This document shows positions 8,495-15,993 of a stretch of DNA of 39,998 nucleotides, piece after piece. The notes under the pieces were generated by a model that saw nothing but the letters and a program-made list of their open reading frames with translations, was not told the DNA's origin and did no database searches. The position numbers and the translations under genes are program-made. How positions within the stretch are numbered: position 1 is the first letter of the stretch; each line of letters begins with the position of its first letter. The DNA comes from Magnetococcales bacterium (GTDB lineage Bacteria; Pseudomonadota; Magnetococcia; Magnetococcales; Magnetaquicoccaceae), in the NCBI GenBank assembly GCA_011089965.1, contig JAANAU010000031.1, forward strand, positions 1-39,998, in the 5' to 3' direction.

Positions 8495-10132
8495 ATGTCG
8501 TTTACCAATATTCGCACCATTTTTCGTTTGATCGGCATTCTGGCCATCCTGGCCCGCTACGATGCCGAGTTGTTGTCGCAGCGGTTCTGGCCATTGCGTT
8601 TGCTGACCTGGGTTGTCGGTTTGTTGCCCTGGATACGTCGGGAGCGTCGGATGCTCTCGCCATCCGTGCGGATGCGCACCATTCTGGAGGAGTTGGGGCC
8701 GACCTTCATCAAGTTCGGGCAAGCGCTCTCCACCCGGATGGACGCTTTGCCTGAAGAGATCGGACTGGAGTTGAAAAAACTTCAGGACAAAGTGCCGCCT
8801 TTCCCCATTGAAACCGTGCGCAAAATCATTGCCGAGGATCTGGATGGTCCGGTGGAACACCATTTTGTGCAGTTTGATCCCATTCCCGTGGCTTCGGCTT
8901 CCATGGCTCAGGTCCATCGGGCGATCACGCGCGATGGGCAGGATGTGGCAGTCAAGGTGATGCGTCCGAATGTGGAATCCGTGGTGGAGCAGGATATTCG
9001 CATGTTGACGGCCTTGGCCAATCTCATTGATGCGCATGTTCCGGAGTGGCAGCGTTTTCAGGCGCGGCGTGTGGTGGATGAGTTTGCCGCCACGATTCGC
9101 AATGAGATGAATTTCCTGGTTGAAGGTGGACGGGCGCAGAAGTTTCGCGACCATTTCAAACAAGATCCGGAGATGCATGCGTTGGCGGTGATCTGGCCTT
9201 TGACCACCCGTCGTGTGCTCACCATGGAGTGGTGTGACGGGATTCCCATCGATGAACTCTCCAACCATCCGGAGTTGGGGTTGAATGCGGAAAAGATTTC
9301 GCGCAACATCATCACCAGTTTTTTCAAGCAGGTCTTTCGGGATGGTTTTTTCCATGCGGATCAGCATCCTGGTAACATTTTCGTGCGTCCGGACGGCACC
9401 TTGACCATTCTGGATTTTGGCATTATCGGGCGCGTTTCGATGCGTGACCGGGTGTTGTTGGCTGAGTTGATGCGTGGATTTCTGGATCGCAACTATCGCA
9501 AAGTGGCAGAGGTTCATTTGACGGCTGGATTTGTGCCGCGTCACACCAATTTGGATGAGTTTGAGGATGCCTGTCGGCAGATTGGGGAGCCGATTTTTGG
9601 TCAGCCTTTGAAGGAAATTTCCATTGCCAAGTTGTTGGCGCAACTTTTCAAGGTGACCGAGCAGTTTGACATGCCGGTACAACCACAATTATTATTGTTG
9701 CAAAAAACCATGTTCACTCTGGAAGGGGTGGGACGGGAGATCAATCCGGATTTGAACATGTGGGTTTTGGCTGAGCCATTGATTCGCGACTGGATGATGG
9801 AGCATCTGGGGCCGTTGGGCAAGGTGCGCGAGATGGGGGAGCGGGTCAAAAAGATCAATGATTCTGCTGCTATGATACCGGATTTACTGTTCAACGGTTT
9901 GGAGCGGTTGGCCACGGATCGGGTGCGTTTGCACATTCATGCATCGTCGTTGGCGCGTTTGGAGCGACGGGTGGGGGTAGGGTTTCAGCGGCAGGCAGCG
10001 GCCATCACGGGTGGGACATTGTTTATCGGGGCAGCGATCATGGTGGCAGCAGGTTTGTCTGTCTGGTGGTATGTTCCTCCGTTTGTTCTGGCTGCACTTT
10101 ATTTCATGCGCGGCATGCGTTCTGTGCGCTGA
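8495..10132 (+). CDS. ubiB: UbiB-type atypical kinase (ubiquinone biosynthesis)
   Basis: This 545-aa member of the ABC1/ADCK/UbiB family is needed for ubiquinone synthesis. It is an ATPase thought to help move lipophilic intermediates at the membrane. The family KxGQ motif appears as TFIKFGQALSTRMDALP near residue 71. The Ala-rich nucleotide loop is VASASMAQVH, the VAIK-like Lys is in DVAVKVMRP, the catalytic loop is FHADQHPGNIF and the metal-binding motif is LDFGIIG. Two hydrophobic segments close the protein (about 500-540), as in bacterial UbiB. The start at 8495 follows ubiJ by 10 bp. Upstream in-frame codons overlap ubiJ and are discarded. Tandem repeats E and F follow. Confidence 0.95.
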   Translation: MSFTNIRTIFRLIGILAILARYDAELLSQRFWPLRLLTWVVGLLPWIRRERRMLSPSVRMRTILEELGPTFIKFGQALSTRMDALPEEIGLELKKLQDKVPPFPIETVRKIIAEDLDGPVEHHFVQFDPIPVASASMAQVHRAITRDGQDVAVKVMRPNVESVVEQDIRMLTALANLIDAHVPEWQRFQARRVVDEFAATIRNEMNFLVEGGRAQKFRDHFKQDPEMHALAVIWPLTTRRVLTMEWCDGIPIDELSNHPELGLNAEKISRNIITSFFKQVFRDGFFHADQHPGNIFVRPDGTLTILDFGIIGRVSMRDRVLLAELMRGFLDRNYRKVAEVHLTAGFVPRHTNLDEFEDACRQIGEPIFGQPLKEISIAKLLAQLFKVTEQFDMPVQPQLLLLQKTMFTLEGVGREINPDLNMWVLAEPLIRDWMMEHLGPLGKVREMGERVKKINDSAAMIPDLLFNGLERLATDRVRLHIHASSLARLERRVGVGFQRQAAAITGGTLFIGAAIMVAAGLSVWWYVPPFVLAALYFMRGMRSVR

Positions 10133-10141
10133 AACCTATCG

Positions 10142-10307
10142 ATACACCATCATCAGGGGTCCAGGGGGGTTACCCCCCTGGTGGGGTCCAGGGGTGAAAC
10201 CCCTGGGACTTTAAATTCTTTAAAAACAAAACATTTTCAAAATTGTTTGTTTTTAAAATCAAAACCCTGGGGGATGAATCCCCCAGACCCCCTCTTTTTT
10301 TTCAATA
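10142..10307 (+). repeat. Modular intergenic repeat, copy E (first of a tandem pair)
   Basis: A 166-bp unit runs from ATACACCATCATCAGGGGTCC to the T-run and CAATA. It carries CCAGGGGGGTTACCCCCCTGG, CCAGGGGTGAAACCCCTGG and CTGGGGGATGAATCCCCCAG hairpins around an A/T-rich core with the inverted words ACAAAACATTTTC and AAAATTGTTTGTTTTT. It starts 10 bp after the ubiB stop and is followed directly by copy F. Confidence 0.92.
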
Positions 10308-10490
10308 ATACACCATCATCAGGGGTCCAGGGGTGAAACCCCTGGGACTTTAAATTCTTTAAAAACAAAACATTTTCAAAATTGTTTGTTTTTAAAATCA
10401 AAACCCTGGGGGATGAATCCCCCAGACCCCCTCCATTTTTTCAATCATTGGATATTCATACTCGGTTCAGGAATCAGCCAACAGCCTCTG
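10308..10490 (+). repeat. Modular intergenic repeat, copy F (second of the tandem pair, one hairpin lost)
   Basis: This is almost identical to copy E through 10447, but 27 bp shorter. The span between the two GGGGTCCAGGGG words of copy E (10156 and 10183) is missing, removing one hairpin. The right end continues into the extended module ATTGGATATTCATACTCGG and TTCAGGAATCAGCCAACAGCC. That module overlaps the last codons and stop of cheV, which reads in from the other strand. Confidence 0.9.
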
Positions 10491-11420
10491 ATTGGCCTTT
10501 TCCATCTGCTCAATGACAATTTTCGCCATGTTGTTGGGCGTGAATTTCGGAATGAAATCATCCGCCCCCATCTGCCTGGCCTTGTCCTGGTTCGATTTGT
10601 TGCTCAATGAACTGTTGATGGCTACATACAAACTTTTGAAACGTGGATCGCTTTTGACCTTGCGCGTAAACGTGAAACCATCCATCACCGGCATCTCAAT
10701 ATCCGTGAATACCATGGTATAGCGGCTGGTGCCATCGGGAGTCAGCGACGCTTCCAAAAGCTGCAATGCCTTCGGAGCCTCATCCACCACAGTATGCTCA
10801 ATGCCCATCTGATTCAAAACCGCCTTGATCAACAAACAGGCCGCCTTGGAATCATCCACTGCCAGAATGTGATGACTCTTGCGCACCACCTGTCGTCCCT
10901 TTTCCACCAACTCCTGAGAAATCTGAATGTCAATCCCGACAATGTCATTCAACACCTTTTCCACATCCAACAGTTGAATCGGTACGCCTTCATGATAGGT
11001 GATGGCAGTTAAACAACTACTTTCATAAATATTTCCTGAGGGTTTGATGATCTCCTCCCATCCTTTTGTAATCAGGATGTTGGGTTGGGCCACCAGAAAC
11101 CCTTGGGTCGTGCCGCTGTATTCGCAAATCAACGTGTAACTGAGCTTCTTGCGGAAATCAATCGGATCAAGCCCCAGATACTCACTCAAATCAATGAGAT
11201 TGATCGGATGTCCGCGGAAATTGATTTCACCCTTGATGGTCGGATGAGACAGGGGAATCTTGGCAATCTCCTTTGGAGTTTCAACGATTTCAATAATTTT
11301 GAAAACGTTGAGTCCATAGAGCTGCCGATCCGTGAGATAAAAGGTCAACATCTCCATTTCATTGCTCAAGGCCAGTTGCGTGCGTTTGTCGATTTCAGCG
11401 AACAATTGATCTTGTTGCAT
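10467..11420 (-). CDS. cheV: CheV-type chemotaxis coupling protein (CheW-REC)
   Basis: The 317-aa protein has a CheW-like domain (about 20-165, EMLTFYLTDRQLYGLNVFKIIEIV, GEINFRGHPINLIDL) and a receiver domain (about 183-310). The receiver has the acidic pair in LAVDDSKAA, phospho-Asp in FTDIEMPVMDG and conserved Lys in FIPKF. CheV couples chemoreceptors to CheA and tunes signalling through phosphorylation. No other che gene is nearby, so this is an orphan CheV. The start at 11420 has GGAG upstream. Its last residues (RLLADS) and stop lie within the extended right end of repeat copy F, so the repeat has supplied or captured the C-terminus. gshA lies 40 bp upstream on the same strand. Confidence 0.93.
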   Translation of the reverse strand: MQQDQLFAEIDKRTQLALSNEMEMLTFYLTDRQLYGLNVFKIIEIVETPKEIAKIPLSHPTIKGEINFRGHPINLIDLSEYLGLDPIDFRKKLSYTLICEYSGTTQGFLVAQPNILITKGWEEIIKPSGNIYESSCLTAITYHEGVPIQLLDVEKVLNDIVGIDIQISQELVEKGRQVVRKSHHILAVDDSKAACLLIKAVLNQMGIEHTVVDEAPKALQLLEASLTPDGTSRYTMVFTDIEMPVMDGFTFTRKVKSDPRFKSLYVAINSSLSNKSNQDKARQMGADDFIPKFTPNNMAKIVIEQMEKANQRLLADS

Positions 11421-11460
11421 GGAGGGTCTCCGCTTGGAAGTTTATGAAAGGTGCAACAAC

Positions 11461-12849
11461 TCAACCACACTCGGCAAGAAAGGCTTCAAATTCCTGTTCC
11501 GCAAACACCGGATCCACGGATTGATTCCAACGATTGTGATAGGCATCCAGCAGCCGTTCTGCCGGTGTGATGCCGCTGGCTGCCGTGGCCAGCAGGGGTT
11601 TCAAGAACATGGTTTCATCACACCCTTTGGCATTCAAACGATTGTGGGCCGCCAGTCCGGCCTTGGCATGGGCAAGCACCTCCTGGGCCAGATCCTGCAA
11701 GGTGCGTTGCCCGGGAATCGGGGTGCGCAGCGCCAGACGAGGCACGGCAGCATGGATGGCCGCACGTTCGGCATGGCTCCACCCTTTGACCAGCTCCCAA
11801 CAGGCGTGCAAGGCGTCGTCATGATACAAAATCCCTTTCCAGAAGGCTGGAAGGGCACACAAGGTGGCTGAATTGCCGGCATCTGCCCCGCGCGTCTCCA
11901 GATAGTGTTTCAAACGCACATCCGGAAAAAGCGCAGTCAAATGCTGCTCCCAGTCGGCCAGTGTGGCATAAACTCCGGGCAAAGAGGGATGCCGCCCCTC
12001 CAGAAATGCCTGGAACGGAATACCCTCGGCAGGCAAGTAGGTTTTGTTGCGGTAAATGAAAAGCATGGGCGTGGCCAACGCATGCTCCACATAGCGGGCA
12101 AAACCGAATCCCGGCTCAAAGACAAAAGGCAACCATCCGCAACGCTCCGGATCGGTGTGCTGCCAGATGTGCGCCCGGTAGGAGAGATAGCCGGTTGGTT
12201 GACCATCGATGAAGGGGGAGTTGGCAAACAGGGCTGTCACCAGCGGTTGCAACGCCAGGGCCACGCGGAACTTGAGAACCATGTCCGCTTCATTGCCAAA
12301 GTCCACATTGGCCTGGACCGTGGCGGTACGGGTCATCATGTCCAGACAGAGTGCCCCTTTGGTGGGCAGATAGGCGCGCATCACCCGATAACGCCCTTTG
12401 GGCATCCAGGGAATGGCGGCAAATGGCCATTTGGGCTGCGCACCGATCCCCAGAAAGGCGATCCCCAGCGTGCGGCAGATCTGACCCAGTTGATGCAGGT
12501 GGGTATCGATCTCCTGCCAGGCGGCATGGATGTCTTTCATCGGTGCGCCCGACAGCTCCAACTGTCCGCCCGGTTCCAAAGTGATGGCGGCACCGCCCTG
12601 TTGCAAAGCGATGGGCAACCCGGCCTCATGCACCATCTCCCAACCGAACCGTTCGGCCATGGCCGAAAGCAGAGTCTCCACGCCGTGCGGTCCGGCATAC
12701 GGGATCGGAGAGAGATCCGGTTTGTAAAAACCGAATTTTTCGTGTTCGGTCCCGATTCTCCACGCTGTGCGCGGTTTGCACCCCTGTTCCATCCAGGCAA
12801 TCAGCCTCTCTTTGTCGAGCGGGGACGTGGTCGACTCATCCGTGGCCAT
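11461..12849 (-). CDS. gshA: Glutamate-cysteine ligase, plant/alphaproteobacterial type
   Basis: This 462-aa enzyme makes gamma-glutamylcysteine from Glu, Cys and ATP, the first step of glutathione synthesis in the cytoplasm. It belongs to the plant-like GCS2 group rather than the E. coli type. Supporting segments are RIGTEHEKFGF near residue 31, GGAAITLEPGGQLELSGAP near residue 84, MTRTATVQANVDFG and YRNKTYLP, plus a C-terminal LLDAYHNRW. The length matches the family (about 450-460). The reading frame is clean from ATG at 12849. The next gene, cheV, follows 40 bp later but is functionally unrelated. No gshB is in the window. Confidence 0.95.
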   Translation of the reverse strand: MATDESTTSPLDKERLIAWMEQGCKPRTAWRIGTEHEKFGFYKPDLSPIPYAGPHGVETLLSAMAERFGWEMVHEAGLPIALQQGGAAITLEPGGQLELSGAPMKDIHAAWQEIDTHLHQLGQICRTLGIAFLGIGAQPKWPFAAIPWMPKGRYRVMRAYLPTKGALCLDMMTRTATVQANVDFGNEADMVLKFRVALALQPLVTALFANSPFIDGQPTGYLSYRAHIWQHTDPERCGWLPFVFEPGFGFARYVEHALATPMLFIYRNKTYLPAEGIPFQAFLEGRHPSLPGVYATLADWEQHLTALFPDVRLKHYLETRGADAGNSATLCALPAFWKGILYHDDALHACWELVKGWSHAERAAIHAAVPRLALRTPIPGQRTLQDLAQEVLAHAKAGLAAHNRLNAKGCDETMFLKPLLATAASGITPAERLLDAYHNRWNQSVDPVFAEQEFEAFLAECG

Positions 12850-12954
12850 GGCACCACCCGCATGGCAGCATGAAATGCACGATCATGGTTTTGATCCTTG
12901 ATTCGGTTTTTTGCAACCCGTTCACTCCCCCGCACTCCAGAGTAGCAAACCACC

Positions 12955-12966
12955 TGGCGTACGCCA
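12955..12966. promoter_or_regulatory. 12-bp perfect palindrome between argB and gshA
   Basis: TGGCGTACGCCA is a perfect palindrome 106 bp before the gshA start and 27 bp after the argB stop. It could be an operator for gshA or a small hairpin ending argB transcription. There is no T-run, so termination is less likely. Confidence 0.25.
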
Positions 12967-12993
12967 AGTCATCGCTGTGCAAAGGGCAACCCC

Positions 12994-13899
12994 TCACCTC
13001 AGAATCGTACCGATCCCCTGATCCGTGAAGATCTCCAACAGCAATGCATGTTCAATGCGACCATCGATGATATGGGCCGCCTGCACCCCACCCCGTTGGG
13101 CGCTCAGACAGGTCTCCACCTTTGGGATCATGCCGCCGGCAATCACCCCTTCCTTGATCAGGCGTGTGGCTTCATTGGCTTCCAGGCGGCTGATCAGCTG
13201 TTTGTTGTGGTCGAGCACCCCTGGCACATCGGTCAGAAGGATCAGTTTTTCTGCGGTCAGTGCGGCAGCCACCTTGCCAGCCACGGCATCGGCATTGATG
13301 TTGTAGGTCTCTCCTTTCCGGTCCACCCCGACCGGGGCCACCACGGGAATGATATCTGAGTTTTTGAACATCTCCAGCAAGGTGGTATCGATCCGTTCCA
13401 CATCTCCCACCCAACCCAGATCCACCAGCTCTTCGATCTGTTCGGCAGAGGTCTGGGCCTTGCGGCGCGGCGGGCGTTTGCGCGCCAGAATGGTGTGTCC
13501 ATCCTTGCCCGACAGTCCGGCTGCCCGACCTCCGTTCAGGTTGATCAGATTGACGATATCCTTGTTCACCTTGCCGGCCAAGACCATCTCCACCACATTG
13601 ACCGTCTCTTTGTCGGTCACCCGCAGGCCATCGATCATTTGCGGTTGCAGGCCCATCTGTTTCATGGTCTGGTTGATTTGCGGTCCGCCACCATGCACCA
13701 CCACCGGATTGATCCCGACCTGACGCAACAGGATCACATCCTGGGCAAAGCTTTTTTTCAAAGCTTCATCCACCATGGCGTGGCCGCCATATTTGATCAC
13801 GAAGGTCTTGCCGTCAAAGCGACGCATGTAGGGCAAAGCTTCGATCAGAACCCGCGCTTTGCTTACATGGGTCTCCAGCGATATTTTGGTCTCTTGCAT
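12994..13899 (-). CDS. argB: Acetylglutamate kinase (arginine biosynthesis)
   Basis: The 301-aa protein phosphorylates N-acetylglutamate, the second step of arginine synthesis. It is a full-length amino-acid kinase. [10 protein letters not shown] gives the ATP-binding Lys/Gly loop, [10 protein letters not shown] the substrate Gly-rich loop, [23 protein letters not shown] the family-specific core, and [15 protein letters not shown] and [12 protein letters not shown] the C-terminal motifs. The start at 13899 is preceded by GGGAAGAT at good spacing. The open frame extends to 14007, but those 36 residues are not family-like. An N-terminal helix ([16 protein letters not shown]) suggests the arginine-sensitive hexameric form. 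It is divergent from the SH3-protein gene. Confidence 0.96.
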   Translation of the reverse strand: MQETKISLETHVSKARVLIEALPYMRRFDGKTFVIKYGGHAMVDEALKKSFAQDVILLRQVGINPVVVHGGGPQINQTMKQMGLQPQMIDGLRVTDKETVNVVEMVLAGKVNKDIVNLINLNGGRAAGLSGKDGHTILARKRPPRRKAQTSAEQIEELVDLGWVGDVERIDTTLLEMFKNSDIIPVVAPVGVDRKGETYNINADAVAGKVAAALTAEKLILLTDVPGVLDHNKQLISRLEANEATRLIKEGVIAGGMIPKVETCLSAQRGGVQAAHIIDGRIEHALLLEIFTDQGIGTILR

Positions 13900-14057
13900 G
13901 GCGATCTTCCCTTTTATACAGTCCTTGAGCTGGTTTTGACTCCGAAATCCCCATCGTAAAAAAAAAAGCGGCATCGCACCGGATACCCGGTTGACTCTGC
14001 CCGTCAAGCAGGCATCATAAAGCGAATCGGATTTCTTTCAACGGATCAGGTGATCGG

Positions 14058-14681
14058 ATGAACGGATTTTTTTCCACAGCCCCTGTACGCCGCCACCCGG
14101 GAGTGGGCGTGTTGTTGGCCATGGGGCTGTTCATGGCCACGGGTGATGCGGAGGCCGAGGATCGGTATGTCACGGACGAACAGGTCAATCTGCGGCGTTC
14201 TGCGGCTTTGAGCGCGCCGGTCATACGCACCCTCAAGGCTGGCGACAAGGTGGAGTTGCTGGAGGCCAACAGTTCGGGTTGGGATCATGTGCGTTTGTCG
14301 GATGGTTCTGATGGTTGGGTGGCGCGTCGTTCCTTGTCGGCCAAGATTCCGGTGGAGATTGAGCGCAATCAACTGAAGGCGGAAATCGATGAGTTGCGCG
14401 CCAAGCTGGTCAGTCATGAGAAGCTTCAGAACGAACTCAAGCGCATTCAGGAGGTCTCACGCAACGCCTTGCGCATCGAGCAGGAGAATCAGGAACTCAT
14501 AGCCAAGGCCAACCGTTTGGAAAAAGAGTTGAAACAGGCTTCGGATGAAAACCGGATTCTGGAAAAACAGTCGGATACCCTCTTTTTTCTGGCCGGGGCC
14601 GGGGTGTTGATCTTGGGGTTCATCAGTGGTTTGTTGTCGAGGAGGCGGCGCAAGAGTTCATCCTATGGCAGTTTGGAGTAG
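14058..14681 (+). CDS. YgiM-like SH3-domain membrane protein
   Basis: The 207-aa protein has an N-terminal hydrophobic signal or anchor (about 14-32), a bacterial SH3 domain (about 37-95, VNLRRSAALSAPVIRTLKAGDKVELLE...GWDHVRLSDGSDGWVARRSL), a long coiled coil (about 98-172), a C-terminal transmembrane helix (about 175-195, LFFLAGAGVLILGFISGLL) and a short basic tail. This is the TIGR04211/YgiM architecture, an envelope protein of unknown role with SH3 and coiled coil in the periplasm. AGGTGA at 14048 supports the start. The P-II-like gene follows 14 bp later, so the two are probably co-transcribed. Confidence 0.85.
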   Translation: MNGFFSTAPVRRHPGVGVLLAMGLFMATGDAEAEDRYVTDEQVNLRRSAALSAPVIRTLKAGDKVELLEANSSGWDHVRLSDGSDGWVARRSLSAKIPVEIERNQLKAEIDELRAKLVSHEKLQNELKRIQEVSRNALRIEQENQELIAKANRLEKELKQASDENRILEKQSDTLFFLAGAGVLILGFISGLLSRRRRKSSSYGSLE

Positions 14682-14695
14682 GCAGGAGGTTGGGC

Positions 14696-15028
14696 ATGTC
14701 TTTCAAGGTGATTGTGGTGACGATTCGCGCGGACATGAGTGATCCCATTGTGACCGCAGCGCGCAAGTCCGGAGCCACGGGTGCAACCATCATTCCGGCG
14801 CGCGGTGTGGGTGTGCATGGAACGCGCACCATTTTCGGCATGACGTTGGATATCCAACGGGATGTGATCTTGTTGCTGGTTGAGGAGCATCTGGTCAAAC
14901 CGATTCTCAAGACCATCAAGAAGGTTGGGGCTTTTCATCAGCCGGGTGCCGGGATTGCTTTTGTGTTGAGTGTGGACAAGGCCGTTGGTTTGGAGAGTCA
15001 GGTGCCCAATTTCATCGATGAGGTGTAG
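14696..15028 (+). CDS. P-II-like small signalling protein with shortened T-loop
   Basis: This 110-aa protein has the P-II ferredoxin-like pattern: strand FKVIVVTIRADMSDPIVTAARKSGATGATII, a loop with GVGVHGTRTIFGM, strand VILLLVEEHLVKPILKTIKKV, and a B-loop-like GAFHQPGAGIAFVLSVDKAVGL. The T-loop is much shorter than in GlnB/GlnK and lacks the uridylylated Tyr context. The basic B-loop GKIGDGK is not kept, so effector binding may differ. AGGAGG at 14684-14689 sets the ATG at 14696; an in-frame TTG at 14690 is less likely. It follows the SH3 gene and has no amtB or glnA neighbour. A P-II family regulator is likely, the exact subgroup uncertain. Confidence 0.72.
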   Translation: MSFKVIVVTIRADMSDPIVTAARKSGATGATIIPARGVGVHGTRTIFGMTLDIQRDVILLLVEEHLVKPILKTIKKVGAFHQPGAGIAFVLSVDKAVGLESQVPNFIDEV

Positions 15029-15086
15029 AGTGGTTGGATATGCCATGATCATCGATGAGGTGTAGAGTGGTTGGATATGCCATGAT
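15013..15086 (+). repeat. 37-bp tandem duplication spanning the P-II-like stop codon
   Basis: Two perfect copies of a 37-bp unit (15013-15049 and 15050-15086), beginning CATCGATGAGGTGTAGAG and ending GCCATGAT, lie head to tail. The first contains the last codons and TAG stop of the P-II-like gene. The second is the non-coding echo and runs into repeat copy G. Confidence 0.95.
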
Positions 15087-15290
15087 TATGGGTCCAGGGG
15101 GGTTACCCCCCTGGTGGGGTCCAGGGGTGAAACCCCTGGGACTTTAATCTTTTAAATCTTTTAACAAAAATATTAAATAATTTTTAAACATGAAAACATT
15201 AAAACCCTGGGGGATGAATCCCCCAGACCCCCTCTTTTCTTTCAATAATTGGATATTCATGCTTGGCTCAGGAATTACCAAACATCCTCT
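15075..15290 (+). repeat. Modular intergenic repeat, copy G
   Basis: Starting GCCATGATTATGGGTCC, this copy has the two CCAGGGG hairpins, a short TCTTTTAAA/A-T core, ACATTAAA, the CTGGGGGATGAATCCCCCAG hairpin, a T-rich run and the extended module TTGGATATTCATGCTTGG plus CTCAGGAATTACCAAACATCC. It separates the P-II-like gene from the toxin-antitoxin pair and likely terminates the former. Confidence 0.88.
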
Positions 15291-15323
15291 AAGCTGTATA
15301 TGGATACAGAACTGGAGAAAAAA

Positions 15324-15605
15324 ATGTCAACACTGGATTTGATCCAACAGCAAGTTGTACAGCTTCCGGAAAGGATGCGGCAAAAGCTGTTGCGTCATCT
15401 ATTGGTTTTGATGCAACAAAATGATATGCATGCGCATGCTAACTCATTGTCATCCAATGAGTATGGCGAAGGGTTGGAACGGGCTTTGCGTGTGGCGACC
15501 AGTCGAAATCTGTTCCAGGAGATCACGGATCCTGTGGCATGGCAGCGTGCGATACGTTGCGAGCGTGACCTGCCTGGCCGGAATGGTTCTGAGCATGATG
15601 ATTGA
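15324..15605 (+). CDS. Putative antitoxin of a PIN-type toxin-antitoxin pair
   Basis: This 93-aa protein has an N-terminal helix LDLIQQQVVQLPERMRQKLLRHLLVLMQQ, similar in style to DUF2281/VapB-like antitoxins that begin with a leucine-rich, LPE-containing helix. It then has a polar, probably disordered tail that could wrap the toxin. It is assigned mainly by position: it ends inside the start of a PIN-domain gene (11-bp overlap), the standard antitoxin-first order. GGAG upstream of ATG 15324 supports that start. An in-frame ATG at 15300 is possible, and the still-open frame upstream lies in repeat copy G. The protein itself has no sure family signature. Confidence 0.65.
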   Translation: MSTLDLIQQQVVQLPERMRQKLLRHLLVLMQQNDMHAHANSLSSNEYGEGLERALRVATSRNLFQEITDPVAWQRAIRCERDLPGRNGSEHDD

Positions 15606-15975
15606 TACAAATATTATTATTTATGCTGTGCATCCAGATCGTGCCGGTTTGCGCGACTGGCTATGTCAACAGATGCCATGTTGTTCTGTGATTACACGTG
15701 TAGAGACGTTAGGATATCATCGCCTGACAGATGAGGATCGACAATCTTTGGAGGCGATTTTTGAATTTATGCCGATTTTGTACCCGTCGCGTGTCACCTT
15801 TGAGTTGGCGATCACCTTACGTCAAAAACGCAAGATTGCATTGGGAGATGCGTTGGTGGCTGCCACCGCCTTGGAACACCGTCAGACCTTGGCAACGGCC
15901 AATATCGTCGATTTTCAGTGGATTACAGGCTTGAGTTTGGTCAATCCCACCTCTGGTGCGGACAAAATGAAATGA
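15595..15975 (+). CDS. PIN-domain (VapC-like) ribonuclease toxin
   Basis: The 126-aa protein is a complete PIN domain. MMIDTNIIIYAV holds the first metal-binding Asp, VITRVETLG the Glu, IALGDALVAATALEHRQTLATANIVDF the second Asp and the final acidic residue. This is the layout of VapC-type Mg2+-dependent RNases, which cleave tRNA or rRNA when freed from antitoxin. Starts at 15595 or 15598 are both possible; both overlap the antitoxin 3' end, indicating translational coupling. The pair sits between repeat copy G and the ETF-QO gene and could be an acquired module. Confidence 0.88.
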   Translation: MMIDTNIIIYAVHPDRAGLRDWLCQQMPCCSVITRVETLGYHRLTDEDRQSLEAIFEFMPILYPSRVTFELAITLRQKRKIALGDALVAATALEHRQTLATANIVDFQWITGLSLVNPTSGADKMK

Positions 15976-15993
15976 ATCATCAGATAACCTTTC

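Noticed and set aside
13900-14007. 36-codon N-terminal extension of argB
   Set aside because: A good ribosome binding site (GGGAAGAT) precedes ATG 13899, and the extension has no family similarity.
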